The position numbers and the translations under genes were made by a program. From the NCBI RefSeq assembly GCF_901000735.1, contig NC_081551.1, positions 18,008,545 to 18,072,544 on the forward strand: a stretch of 64,000 bases of DNA, in the 5' to 3' direction. The DNA comes from Corylus avellana (Eukaryota > Streptophyta > Magnoliopsida > Fagales > Betulaceae). The notes below the pieces were generated by a model. That model had not been told where the DNA came from. It did not search any database and saw nothing but the letters and a program-made list of their open reading frames with translations. Below are positions 23,601-34,243 of the stretch, piece by piece. The number at the start of each line of letters is the position of its first letter. Position 1 is the stretch's first letter.

Positions 23601-26600
23601 TGTTTTAATTAGGATCTCTATATGCTATGTCAAGTGGTTTTCATAACTTGAATCCGTCACCGTGAACTTGATAATCACTGAATATAACCTGGTTTGGTTT
23701 CTGAAATATTCTTTTTGTTCATTCAAGGCTCCAAAAAGTCAAATTGGGCGAAAGAGAAAGCAGCCAGTATCATCTTCAGGTCCTGCCAATAGCTGTGGGA
23801 CTGCAAACACCACAGGACCATCCCAAAGTTCTCCTTCAACACCTTCTACTCACACCCCCGGAGATGTGATGTCAATACCAAATTTGCCACACAATGGTGG
23901 TTCCTCGAAGTCTCTGCTTATGTTTGGTTCTGATGGCATGGACTCACTTACATCAGCACCAAATCAGTTGGTGAGCAACCTTACTTTACTGTCTTCATGG
24001 TAATTTCATTTTGGATAGTTTTCCTGATCTTCTATTTACCAGTTGCATGATGTACTTATAAAAAAAAAGTTGCATGATGTAGGAATAAGGTGTGGTTAAA
24101 GTACTCACGTTCAAGAATTATTCAATGTGTCCTCTGTAAAAAAAAGTTATGGGTAATTTACTTGCAAGAAATTGTCATTGGCAGCCCGAGGGTCATGGCT
24201 GGAAGGGCATATTGGTTTAGACCTGAAGTTCGTTATGGTTCTACATGATCTTAGGTTTAAACATAACAACAAAAAAGTAAAAAGAGTTTTTTTTTTGTTT
24301 CTTTTGGGTGGGGGGGAGGTGGGGTGGAGATTGTGGCACTTAAAATCTCAGTACATAATCTACTGCAGGCTGATGCAGACTGTTTTGTGGATGATGGATC
24401 TTTGGAGGATAATGTCGATTCATTTTTATCTCCTGAAGCTGCAGACCCTATGGATAGAGTTGGTCGGTCTTCTGACGTCAGCAAAGGTATGATGGATTGT
24501 GGCTTTTATAATAGTTGATACTTCTGTTTGTCTGATCATGTAATTCTTTGGTTTGTGTAACTATATCAATGGAATCCAAGGGTTTAATGTTTTTGTCTTA
24601 ATATTAGGTTTTACATTTACGGAAGTCCGGCTTATTCCAGCAAGTACAAGTAAAGTTGAATGTTGTCACTTCTCATCAGATGGGAAATTGCTTGCTACAG
24701 GTGGGCATGATAGAAAGGTAAGAATTTGATTTGATTGGATTGTTTTATTAAGCATTTTTCTAGTGCTGCAATCATTTGCACAGGGAAACTTCAGACTGAA
24801 TTATTTTTTATTATGGAAAAGACAACAGAAACCTTTTTGTCTGATGACTTTGTGGTGCAGGCTGTATTGTGGTGCACAGAATCCTTTGCTATGAAGTCTA
24901 CACTTGAAGAACATTCTCATGGGATAACTGATGTCCGTTTCAGTCCAAGCATGTCAAGGCTTGCTACATCTTCAGCTGACAAAACTGTCCGGGTTTGGGA
25001 CACTGATAATGTTAGTTTACATATTCCTCTTTTTTCATTTCTTATTTAATATTGTTACTGCAAGTGCAATCTGCTAACCTCTCAATGGTTCCTGACTAGT
25101 CCCTTAGACTCATTTCATGTTCAAGTATGTCTTATTGCGTTACCTTTTTTCTTTTTTCTTTTTTACCAATTTCACTTCAGTTTTGTGGTCATTACTGAAC
25201 AAACTAATGTTAGATGCAAAAAGATACGGAAGAAATACTTTTATTTTTGAACGAATTAAGCGGAATTCTGGAATTGAACTTTGACTGTATCATAGAAATC
25301 AACCAAATATCAAAGTCTATCAACTGGTATAATTGCATCAGTGACCTGATAATTAACAATCGTATTACTCTGTAATTAACTTCTCTTTTTAATAAGCCCA
25401 CCTCTGATGACTGGAATAAGATTATGTTGGATTGAGTGATAAAAAATTGACTCGCTATAAATAGAAATATAACTTTGGAAGGTGAACTTCACTAATGTCC
25501 TCTTCTGATTTTCTTACATGACTTTGCTTTTGAGATCAGTGATAGAATCAATCTTATCTTTACCATTTGACATCCTCTTATTGTTCACCAAGAACTAATG
25601 GATACATCAATACTTTGCAGCCTAGTTATTCACTTCGTACTTTTATGGGCCACTCTTCAACTGTTTTGGCATTGGACTTCCACCCTAGTAAAGAAGACCT
25701 TATCTGCTCTTGTGATAATAGTGAGATAAGATACTGGAGTATCAAGAATGGCAGTTGTGCTGGCGTTTTCAAGGTATAGAATATGTTGTTTATTCATCTT
25801 CAAGATAAATTGTATCACTCGATCTCAATGTAGCTATGTTAACAGCCCCCTCAACGCCCCTTCAAATTTTGTCAGGGTGGTGCGACCCAGATTAGATTTC
25901 AACCTCGTCTTGGGAGAATTCTTGCTGCTGCATCAGAGAATTTTGTATCCATATTTGATGTAGAGACCCAAGTATGCAGGATTAAGTTACAGGTTGGTTG
26001 TCATCTTTCCTGATGCTTTTCTTTTACCTGGCTTTATAGGTCCAAACTCAAAAAGTGCCAAGAACATTTTTTTGCTGTCAGACAGTGCTCTTATATCTCC
26101 TTTGTATTTCAATTTCTCCGTCCAGAGGTTCAATTTGGTGATTCTTTTGGTAACTGGCTTGATTGACCTTATTCAACTTTTTTCACTGAGTCATTAAGAT
26201 TTCTATGAGATTAATGTGTACTTTTCCTAGAGGACTTTTTTAGCCAGGCTTTGCACGTCCACACTCCAAAGTTTGAAAACCAATTTTCGTTACCAAATCG
26301 TTCTGTCTCTGTTGTATGCTAGTTTCTCCATATGTTTGTTTTGGTGGTTCCTTTTTTTTTTTTTTTTTCTCTTTTCTTTTTTCTCTGGAGTCCCTAAGTT
26401 TTTGGTATTCTTCAAATCATTCCATGAGTTTCTATTTTTATCTCTAAGCTCCTTGAATTCATTCCCGTTATCAAATCAATTATTCCATCCAATTCCGTAC
26501 AGATTTTGTCGATATTTTTAGAGCCTGTATAAATTTACAATTATACCCTTTTTCAAAAGAAAAAGATAAAAATAAGGGGTGGCTCGGAGCCAAACTCCTT

Positions 26601-28089
26601 TGATTTTTTGATTTTATTTTTTTTCATTCTTTTGAAAAATGGTAGAATTGTGATTTTATATGCGCTCCATCAAAAACAAAATTGACGGAATCAGATGGAA
26701 GGATCAATTTGATAATGGGGATAAACTCAAGATGCTAAAAGATGAAAATAAAAACTCAGGCATTGATTTGAAAAATATTCAAAAAGGACTAATACAGTAA
26801 ATTTTCCTTTCTATTATTATGATCTCAATTAGTTTTGATTGGTATTACTTATCCAGAAAAAAAAAAAAGGTTTTGATTGATGTAATTTGAAATTTTCGAA
26901 GTTATCGGAATTTTGTCATTTTCTAGAAATATGAATTTTAATAATTTGAGGCTTTTCTTCAAACCGTCTCCCCAAAGGGCTGCCCACAAGATGATCAAAG
27001 AAGAGTATTGTTATTCATTATTTGCCTTGTATATAGAGAATTGGGAGCATTCTTATAAGCAAATTGAAGGTGTTTTTTTGTTTTTGTATTATTTTTTTTT
27101 TTCGTATTATTTTTTTCCCTATTGTCTGCTGTTGCCTTTGGACAATGACATGGCTAATACTGCAACTTATTATTTTCTTGAATTATTCTAATGATATGAT
27201 GTGGAAGTCGCACATGCATATTTTATATTGCTATGTTACTTTTCTTCCATGCTTCCTTGGCATGGAGTAATGACCTCCCATCATTATCGACATTTTCTTT
27301 TCTTTTTTTGAATCTGTGACTATCATTTTAGGGCCATAAAAACCTTGTCCATTCCATCTGCTGGGATCCTTCTGGTGAATATCTGGCATCTGTGAGTGAT
27401 GACTTGGTCAGAGTGTGGACAATTGGCTCTGGGAACAAAGGGGAATGCATTCATGAGTTGAGCTGTACCGGCAACAAATTTCGTACCTGTGTTTTCCATC
27501 CTTCTTATCCTTATCTGTTGGTCATCGGCTGTTACGAGGCAAGTCATAGTTCTATCTTTTCTTGCAATTTCAAGTTAGCTACATAGCAGTTAAGGTTTGC
27601 ATTTTGACCATGTAGGATGCAAGATAACTGTTCTGCCTTTTTCATGCAATTTCATCTCATAATTTAGCCATACACAATATTGTGACAATTGCAGTTTTAT
27701 TGCATAGGATTGGGTCTCAGATTGGTATTACTTATGCCTTTGTTGCAATGCATGTTTTTTATATAAGGTTTTTATTGCTTGGAACGGGATTGCTCCATGA
27801 GAAGAAGTGTGGTACATTGTATTCTTATCTGTTGAGTGTCATAGCAACTTTTGTTACATGAGAGATGATCTAAGTAGCATGTCCTTGTTTTCAAGCTGCT
27901 GACATGGAGTTTTGCTTTTTTATGTGGAATTGTGTGGATTTCCAGACTCTGGAACTGTGGAACCCAAACAAGAACAAGACAATGACTTTACATGCGCATG
28001 ACAAACTAGTCTCTGCCTTGGCTGTATCAAATGTTACGGGTTTGGTAGCTTCGGCTAGTCATGACAAGTGTGTCAAGCTCTGGAAGTGA
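18570..28089 (+). CDS. LUG: Transcriptional corepressor LEUNIG-like (18 exons, 866 aa)
   Basis: Exons: 18570-18601, 19283-19380, 19501-19610, 20444-20821, 20905-20993, 21106-21193, 21317-21392, 22228-22277, 22711-22998, 23119-23268, 23728-23970, 24369-24486, 24608-24717, 24861-25010, 25621-25773, 25876-25992, 27332-27538, 27946-28089. They join into one 2601-nt frame. The N-terminus ([20 protein letters not shown]) and [17 protein letters not shown] form the LisH/LUFS domain (first ~85 residues), which in Arabidopsis binds SEUSS. A Gln-rich centre with 35 consecutive Gln and further Q-rich patches follows. A basic [15 protein letters not shown] stretch precedes seven WD40 repeats from about residue 575, ending HDKCVKLWK. 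Gro/Tup1-type corepressors of this family repress floral homeotic and other genes in the nucleus. The Gln-rich linker and ETQ-like junction favour LUG over LUG_HOMOLOG. The last intron looks GC-AG. Confidence 0.95.
20549..20653 (+). repeat. Poly-glutamine tract (35 mixed CAG/CAA codons) in LEUNIG
   Basis: Thirty-five uninterrupted Gln codons, beginning as pure CAG and becoming a CAG/CAA mixture. A shorter Gln/His/Met-rich run precedes it. The CAA interruptions should lower slippage, but the initial CAG run may still be polymorphic. The long Leu open frame on the opposite strand is only its shadow. Confidence 0.95.
21482..21758 (+). repeat. Tandem duplication (~132-bp offset) in LEUNIG intron 7
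   Basis: gctttagtg, a T-run, then tcttttaataaataatgtgg and about 110 more bases occur at 21482 and again at 21614 with very few differences. The low divergence points to a recent event. It lies between exon 7 (ends 21392) and exon 8 (starts 22228). Confidence 0.9.
26386..26792. mobile_element. Foldback MITE in LEUNIG intron 16
   Basis: Left arm ggagtccctaagtttttggt and neighbouring ccgttatcaaatcaattatt are mirrored by gataatggggataaactc and aaaaaggact on the right. The centre near 26585 is a short ggggtggctcggagcc block. It occupies much of the 1.3-kb intron between exons 16 and 17. Confidence 0.75.
27539..27945 (+). other. Candidate GC-AG intron (LEUNIG intron 17)
   Basis: Exon 17 reads TGT TAC GAG and is followed by gcaagt. 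The next exon starts after ttccag with ACT CTG GAA CTG TGG. Joining at GAG/ACT restores the WD40 sequence CYETLELWN without gap or shift. AG|GCAAGT is the usual context of a GC donor, and no GT nearby gives the family sequence. Confidence 0.8.
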
Positions 28090-29449
28090 CTTAACCGCTT
28101 TTTCGTCCCAACAAAATTCATATACTCAGAAATACTCAACAGGTTTTCCTTGGATGCTTTTGTAGTTGTTTATATTTGTCTGCTTAGCAAGAAAGTATTT
28201 AGATCCTAACCCTAGTCCCCCACCCCCCCAAGTTAACTGAAGGAAGTCATCTTTTGCATCAGAGCTGACTTTGTAAATCTGGTTGAAAATGCTGGATACA
28301 GTTTTTGTTCAGACTCATATGGGGAAGATGTAAATGCTGTTTACAGAATAGTCAGTTTTTGTTAATATAATATCCTGTCACATTTCTCTCTATGTTTTCA
28401 TGAATGTGGATTCTCAGCAGTTGAGTCTTCTATTAGAATCCTATTAAACAATCCTGCATACTAGAGGTTGCTGCGATTGTTGTGGTTCTGGCCTACTTGT
28501 GTTCATCAACCTTTTGCATCCATAAACTTAAATAGAATAAACTAAAGGCAAACACAATACTGGCATCGCACTGACACTAGCAAAGACAGCTATTGTGTCT
28601 CTCGATGCCGGTGGAATATCAAAGATTCTCTCTATTATCTGAATGTCAAAAGAATAAACGTAAGACAAGGAATTAGTGGGATCAAAATTGTGGTTGTTCT
28701 TTGAATATTTTTTAGTGTTCCATTTTGTCATCTGGGCTTCACCAATGCCTGTCAATTATGAATTTCTTGAGGACAAAAAGTGAAATCCACTAACTATATT
28801 GGATGCGCATGATAACGCTTTTTAGAGAAGTAGTTTTGAATATTTTTTGTTTTTAATTATTTGTTAATGCCTTGTTCTTTTTCTTTTTTCTTTTTAATTA
28901 AATAAGGGAAAGCGAATAACTAAAAGGGTTGGGCACTTCAGACAACAAAGTCCAAATGGTAAATGCAGTACAAATTTTAGGAACAAATTCTCGATTCGGT
29001 CCAAAAGGATCAATTAGCAGGAAATGGTTTTGTCTATAGTTCCAGAAGAACCGTAGACAAGTCGGACTTTTTTCAGAGCCGCACAAAGCGGTTTGCAAAA
29101 AAACTCAATGAAGAGTCCTTTGTTAAAAAGACAAAATAACTTGCAACAAGATCGGACTCTCCATAGCGAAAATGAGGAAACCAAGCATGAAAAACATTGT
29201 TCGAGCACCGGAGAAGATAAAACGAAGTGGAAATGGTTGTGGCGCGTGCGATGGTGGTGAAGAGAGGGCATGTGTGCCGAGATGGCGGACAAAACTCCAT
29301 AGATATGACTTTGTTGCAATTGAAAAGCAAAGAAAAAAAGAGGGGGGGAAAAAAAAAGGCAAAGAAAAAGAAACCTCCCCGAAGCTTCTCTCTCTTCAAA
29401 CAAGAGAGAGTCTTATGTTAAATAAAATTTGCACTTTCTGTTATCGTGT
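28090..29449. other. Convergent intergenic region with LEUNIG and GA3ox 3' UTRs
   Basis: The LEUNIG 3' UTR probably runs to about 28380, where aatataatatcctgtc occurs. The GA3ox 3' UTR enters from the right. Overlapping open frames on both strands at 29014-29552 have low-complexity composition and no family resemblance, so I do not call them genes. I see no clear transposon. Confidence 0.5.
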
Positions 29450-31807
29450 TCACCTATTGGCAATATGCACATCATTTCGTATCAAGTCAAGTGCCTTGTT
29501 GAAATGCATTGCCTTGGCATCAAGATATTCCTTCCATGTCACCGGCCGATAGAGAGGCGGATGTTTATGGTTGGTCAACTTCGTCGGCGGTGATATGTTA
29601 ACATCGCCCGGTGGGCCATAGAAGTAAGCGATCGAGATGCGATGATGTGTTTCGTTGACAAGCACTTGATGCATTGCACTTTTGAATTGGCCGTTGGAGA
29701 GTATGTGCATCAGATCACCGGTATTGACAACAAGTGCACCGGCGATAGGATGCACCGGCACCCACCCGACATTGTCTCTAAGGACTTGGAGCCCACCGGT
29801 GCTGCTTTGGTGCAGCAAAGTGAGCAATGATGAGTCTGTGTGAGGGGCCAAGCCCATGGCCTGGCTCGGGTCGGGACAAACCGGGTATGAGTTTAAATGG
29901 AGCAGGGCTTGGGAATGTTTCCTCCCATCTTTAGGCTTAAACCATCTCACATCATCACGGGTTAAGCCCAATGACCCAAGCATCAGGCCCAGAATCCTTT
30001 CTGTCAGGTCCCCGATTTCCCTTTGGTACTCTTCCATTACATCACTGCATGAAATTGTAAAGTAGATGTTTAATTAAGAGACACTTAATATATAAACAAA
30101 GCCTTTACTCATAATATATACAAACTTAATAGGAATAATCACAATTGAGACTCCTAGTCAGGGACATAGCCATAAATTATTATGGGTAGAAGCCAGGATC
30201 CAAAAAATGTTACTGCTAGGGGCGAGTTTGCTAAAAAAAAATTTTGGTATCAAAGCTGCCACCAAGTCGAGTACAACATCAAATGGTTGCAACTTTGTGG
30301 CTAAGACCTGGAAGGAGCAATTGATGGCTAGATTAAAATATTTTGGTATTATGTATGTGCATAGTGTTAAGTCATTGAATATAAATAAATGGAGCCTTCA
30401 AAAGATAAAGAATTACTATCGAATATCCATATAGTGGGTTGTCGATAGAACTAAGGTTAAGATAGTAGTTAAAACATGTGAAACACTTATATGAGACTCT
30501 TGAAAGGGGAGAAGTGCCTAATAACTTATATACATAAAATTAACATTTCAACTAAGCCATATAAGACAGTACTTCTGATCGTAAAAGTATATGACCAATA
30601 TAAACTTAACAACCCAAATAATCCAATAAATTGACTTTATTATCATTGAAAGCGCCAACAGAACACTATACACTAAAATGGCTCTTTGTTGTTGAAACTC
30701 TCTTGAATTACTTATATAACTCTTCATATAATAACCACACAATTTATCAATCAAATATGAAAGAAAAAAAGTGTAGACATGAAAACAAAAAGGTGCAAAA
30801 TGTGTTTTCGTGTATAAAGTAATGATAGAAACTATATTTTTATTAGCAAAAATAAATAATTTTGAATAGGGTTTCGGGAGTTCTGTAGATCCTAAGTGGA
30901 AACCCAGGCCCACTATAACCAGGGCCCAAAAATTCAGCTCAAACCCGCCTATTGCGGGTGGGCCAGATGGATGAGGCATTGCCAATTGGTATTTTGAATG
31001 CTACGTGAAACTCAAAGCATGGATTGGTGCATGCACCGATCTGTGTGCACCCAACCCTCATTTTAACACGAGTTCTGCTCCGTTGCAGCACGCGTAATTC
31101 TCAGATGAGTTCCAGGCCACTCACAACTCGCCACGTCAGGCATTAAAAGGCCGAGCCGTCGTTTTATCGGAAGCAACGAATGCACAAAACTACAAAAATA
31201 CCCATATTCGGATATTCCTTTCTAAGATCACCCGGCCCTACACTGCTTGACGTGGCGACTACTAACAGAAAGAAGACAAAAATTTGCTAATACGACAGTG
31301 AAGGGCATGCACGCGATGCACGTACCAGAATTTTGTGTGGTCATGTGGCCAAAGTTGGCGAGCATGTTCCATCGGAGACCCCGTTATTGAGAACCCCTCC
31401 GACCACATTAGCTTGGGAAAGAAGGTAGAAATGCGGGCCAGGCCGTAGCCGGTGAAGGCCTCCGGCGATCGGACTGCAAGGAGTTTTTGGTCCAGCGGGA
31501 GAGAGAACAAACGCCGCGTTTGGAACTCTAGCTCTATAAGAAGGTCAACGGGAATGCCGTGGTTGGTGACTTGAAACACCCCCCATTGCTCGCAGGCATG
31601 TCGTGTGAGCAACACCGCATTCGGGTCGGTAAGGTCTATCACGGGCACCGACCCGGCGCCAAATGGGTCTGTCGTGGGTGGGTGGTCGGCGGTTGATAGG
31701 CTCCACGTGTGAGAGTCGGGTAGTTTCAAAACAGCCTTGAAGTCTAACGGGATGATCCGGTCGAGGTTGACAGGGTTGCTTTTGAAGGATTCTGAGATTG
31801 AATTCAT
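29450..31807 (-). CDS. GA3ox: Gibberellin 3-beta-dioxygenase (2 exons, 358 aa)
   Basis: Exon 1 is 31807-31326 and exon 2 is 30044-29450, on the minus strand. The 1281-bp GT-AG intron splits the Cys-161 codon, giving 1077 nt including the stop. The protein is a 2-oxoglutarate/Fe(II) dioxygenase. The N-terminal DIOX_N part has VPVIDL and EQWGVFQVTNHGIP, then SGYGLARI-like TGYGLARISTFFPKLMWSEG, a GA3ox hallmark. In exon 2 the iron ligands are His229, Asp231 and His286, and the 2-oxoglutarate pair is Arg296/Ser298. The enzyme hydroxylates GA9/GA20 at carbon 3 to make active GA4/GA1 in the cytosol. Length is normal (about 345-375 aa). The ATG at 31807 was chosen because upstream sequence is CT-repeat leader. 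Family member (GA3ox1 to 4) cannot be assigned. Confidence 0.93.
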
Positions 31808-31900
31808 CCTAGAGAGAGAGAGAGAGAGAGAGAGAGAAGGGTTTTGTTTGTTTTGAGAGTGAGAGAGAGAGAGAGAGAGAGAGATTTTTGACCGTTGTCT
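31808..31900 (-). promoter_or_regulatory. CT-rich 5' leader of GA3ox with two (CT)n tracts
   Basis: Directly upstream of the GA3ox ATG, the minus strand carries two long CT dinucleotide tracts (plus-strand GA runs about 31811-31838 and 31858-31884). (CT)n leaders are common in plant promoters and 5' UTRs. They inflate the upstream open frame with Ser/Leu codons, which should not be read as protein. Confidence 0.7.
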
Positions 31901-34243
31901 TTTGTTGAAGTGGGAGAGAGAGCTCTGGAGTGTCGTCTCTTGTGTTAACTGGGTTTGAGAACCTTTCTCTCGACGATTTTGTCTGTATTGTAAGTGGGGA
32001 AAATATGTATACATACAGGCTACAGCTACAGCTATTGTTACAAGAAATAAGCAACTTCCTCTTCTCATTTCAAGGCATCCTACGCGTTATAGCCATTTCC
32101 GGAATGAAGGCTTTTTTTAACTTTTAAATCATATTTTTCAGTTGTTAAAATATAACATAACCCCATAGAATTCTATTATATATAAATATAATATAAAGCG
32201 ACTTATGTTAATTGAAATAAAGAAATTAAAAATAGCCACTAATGCCATCCCATTAATTAATCTCAAAAATATTCTTATGTAAGTTATATGACTCATTCGA
32301 AAAGAATATATATATATATATATATATATATTATGATGCAGACTGCTATTTTTTGAAGCAGTAGATGCAGTAAACTCTATGCAATTTCCCTCTTGGATAT
32401 TTTTTTTTAAGATTGAATATGTGCAAGATTTTATTTAGAAAGAATACTGTTATTTGCATGATTTCACTTTTTGTGCAAATTTTTAATACATATAAGAGGT
32501 GTGTAACTTACAAGAGATATATAAGTAAGATTTTCTCAAAAAAACATGAAGAGATCAGTAAGTACTGATAAGTACAGTTCTGGTTCACATATATAGGGCC
32601 GGCCAATTGTATCAGCAGCAAGAATCTGCATTAAATCCGGTGCGATGTGTAGTCCGTTTCAAACTCCATCTTACCTATAGTATGTATGCCATGTGTTGTT
32701 CTATCTTGTAAAAGTGCTTAACTTGCCTCATTGTTATGCCTTTAAAATCACATTTTAGTCTTTAAAATTGTGCATTTTTTTAACACTTCCCATTACCTGC
32801 GATTGAAAATGCAGATTTTTTTACGTTTTCTAATCACAATTTAAAAAAAAAAAAAACAAAAGAAATGCTCTCTTGAATGATACATTTTTTACCATCTAAT
32901 TTAAAATCGCATTTTTTTTTCTACGAAAGCCCAGTGACTGTTATTTCAACATTGATTAATTGTTCTTAATATCAATGACATTGCCAAAGCTTTGACTGTT
33001 CTTTCAGCTTTATCTACCATTCGTAAATTAAGCCAAAACCAAAGTGCTATTCCATAAAAAGCTCTAAGGACCATGCTAAGAGCTAATTAATGTGGTAGTC
33101 TATATATGAGTAGTTTATAATATCAATGGTAAGAACCGTATTATTCCTGGGAAAATTTGTCATGCCTCGTCATTGCCTCTTGCATATATATAGGGAAATA
33201 GGATCCTCTACGAAGAATTGGAGAATATTCAGTTAGTACTTGAAGGGTATTTTTGTCCCCTCAAAAATTGAAAAAACAAAAATATCCCTCAACTATAACT
33301 AACTAAATATTCTCTAGATCTAATTCTATATATAGATCCTGGTCAGTTAATAAACACAGTAATCAATATACCACTGCGTTCAGAATGGGGTGTGACCGTG
33401 TGAGCTATAGAGATACTATAACATTTTTTATTTTATTTTATTGGGCTTACAATGATTGTGGGTTTTGGTTTGCTAAAACAGGCTTGAGACAACCTAGAAT
33501 GATAGGCCCAAATATTGTTAAATGGTCACTAAGTTAGTGGATTTCATACACTTACAGCTTTGTAGGAATGGGAATTCTTACGGGACGTGGTAGGTTGTAT
33601 GTAGGTCTATAACCTTATTAGTGTTACGAGTCTACAATGTGTGAACTCATTTGGCTTTCTATATACAAAATTACGTTAGTGAGGAGCGAGGAGGAAAGAC
33701 TTGGCACTCATTTGGTTTGCGGAATACCCTTAGAACCGTTCTTTTATTTGATAGGACCTATTCCTAAGAATGGCTGCTAACAATATGATGCGGCACACCT
33801 AATTCAACAAAATCAAAGAATATCCTGGCCTGTTTGACAAGGATGAAAGAATTAAGGGGTAAAAAGTAGAAATAAGTTAAACATTATGTGTGAATAACAT
33901 ATACAATACAGGTGCAATAATGCCAAAGAAATTACGAGGGACCAGTGAAAAGCACAATGCATCATAATAATGGTTTTGAGCCCTCCAATCGTTATGGAGA
34001 AAAAAAATATTACATGCCAATGGTATCTGACTTCATAACATTTATAAGTAAATTCTGTATAATAAACAATAATATTAACACATATAACTAACTACATGTT
34101 ATCTTTACTATAGTAAAACAAAAAATACATTCTAGAAAATCATGTTGGTATATTTATTTCGCAGGCCACAGAACCTGATGATATACTTGTGAAAGCATGC
34201 ATCAATTCTAACACAATTCTTAATGGCACACAACTTCAACCGG
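31901..34243. other. GA3ox promoter side and ABCG32 3' flank
   Basis: No gene is supported. Contents are a (TA)n tract at 32309-32331, AT-rich DNA, a small inverted-repeat MITE at about 33200-33330 (ggatcctctacgaagaattg arm, with gagaatattcagttagt and actaactaaatattctc pairing) and unclassified sequence to the ABCG32 stop at 34244. The MITE ends recall the GGATCC-ended foldback family at 8-9.4 kb. Confidence 0.5.
33200..33333. mobile_element. Small foldback MITE
   Basis: ggagaatattcagttagta and the right-hand taactaactaaatattctct are inverted, as are gggtatttttgtcccc and aaatatccctc. A second related copy is at about 56780-56890. Confidence 0.65.

Noticed and set aside
29014..29552. Overlapping open frames on both strands between LEUNIG and GA3ox
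   Set aside because: Low-complexity Phe/Lys-rich composition, no domain resemblance, likely 3' flank of two convergent genes.
31809..32068. N-terminal extension of GA3ox upstream of 31807
   Set aside because: The extension is encoded by CT repeats (Ser/Leu runs) and is not found in the family; the ATG at 31807 gives a normal N-terminus.
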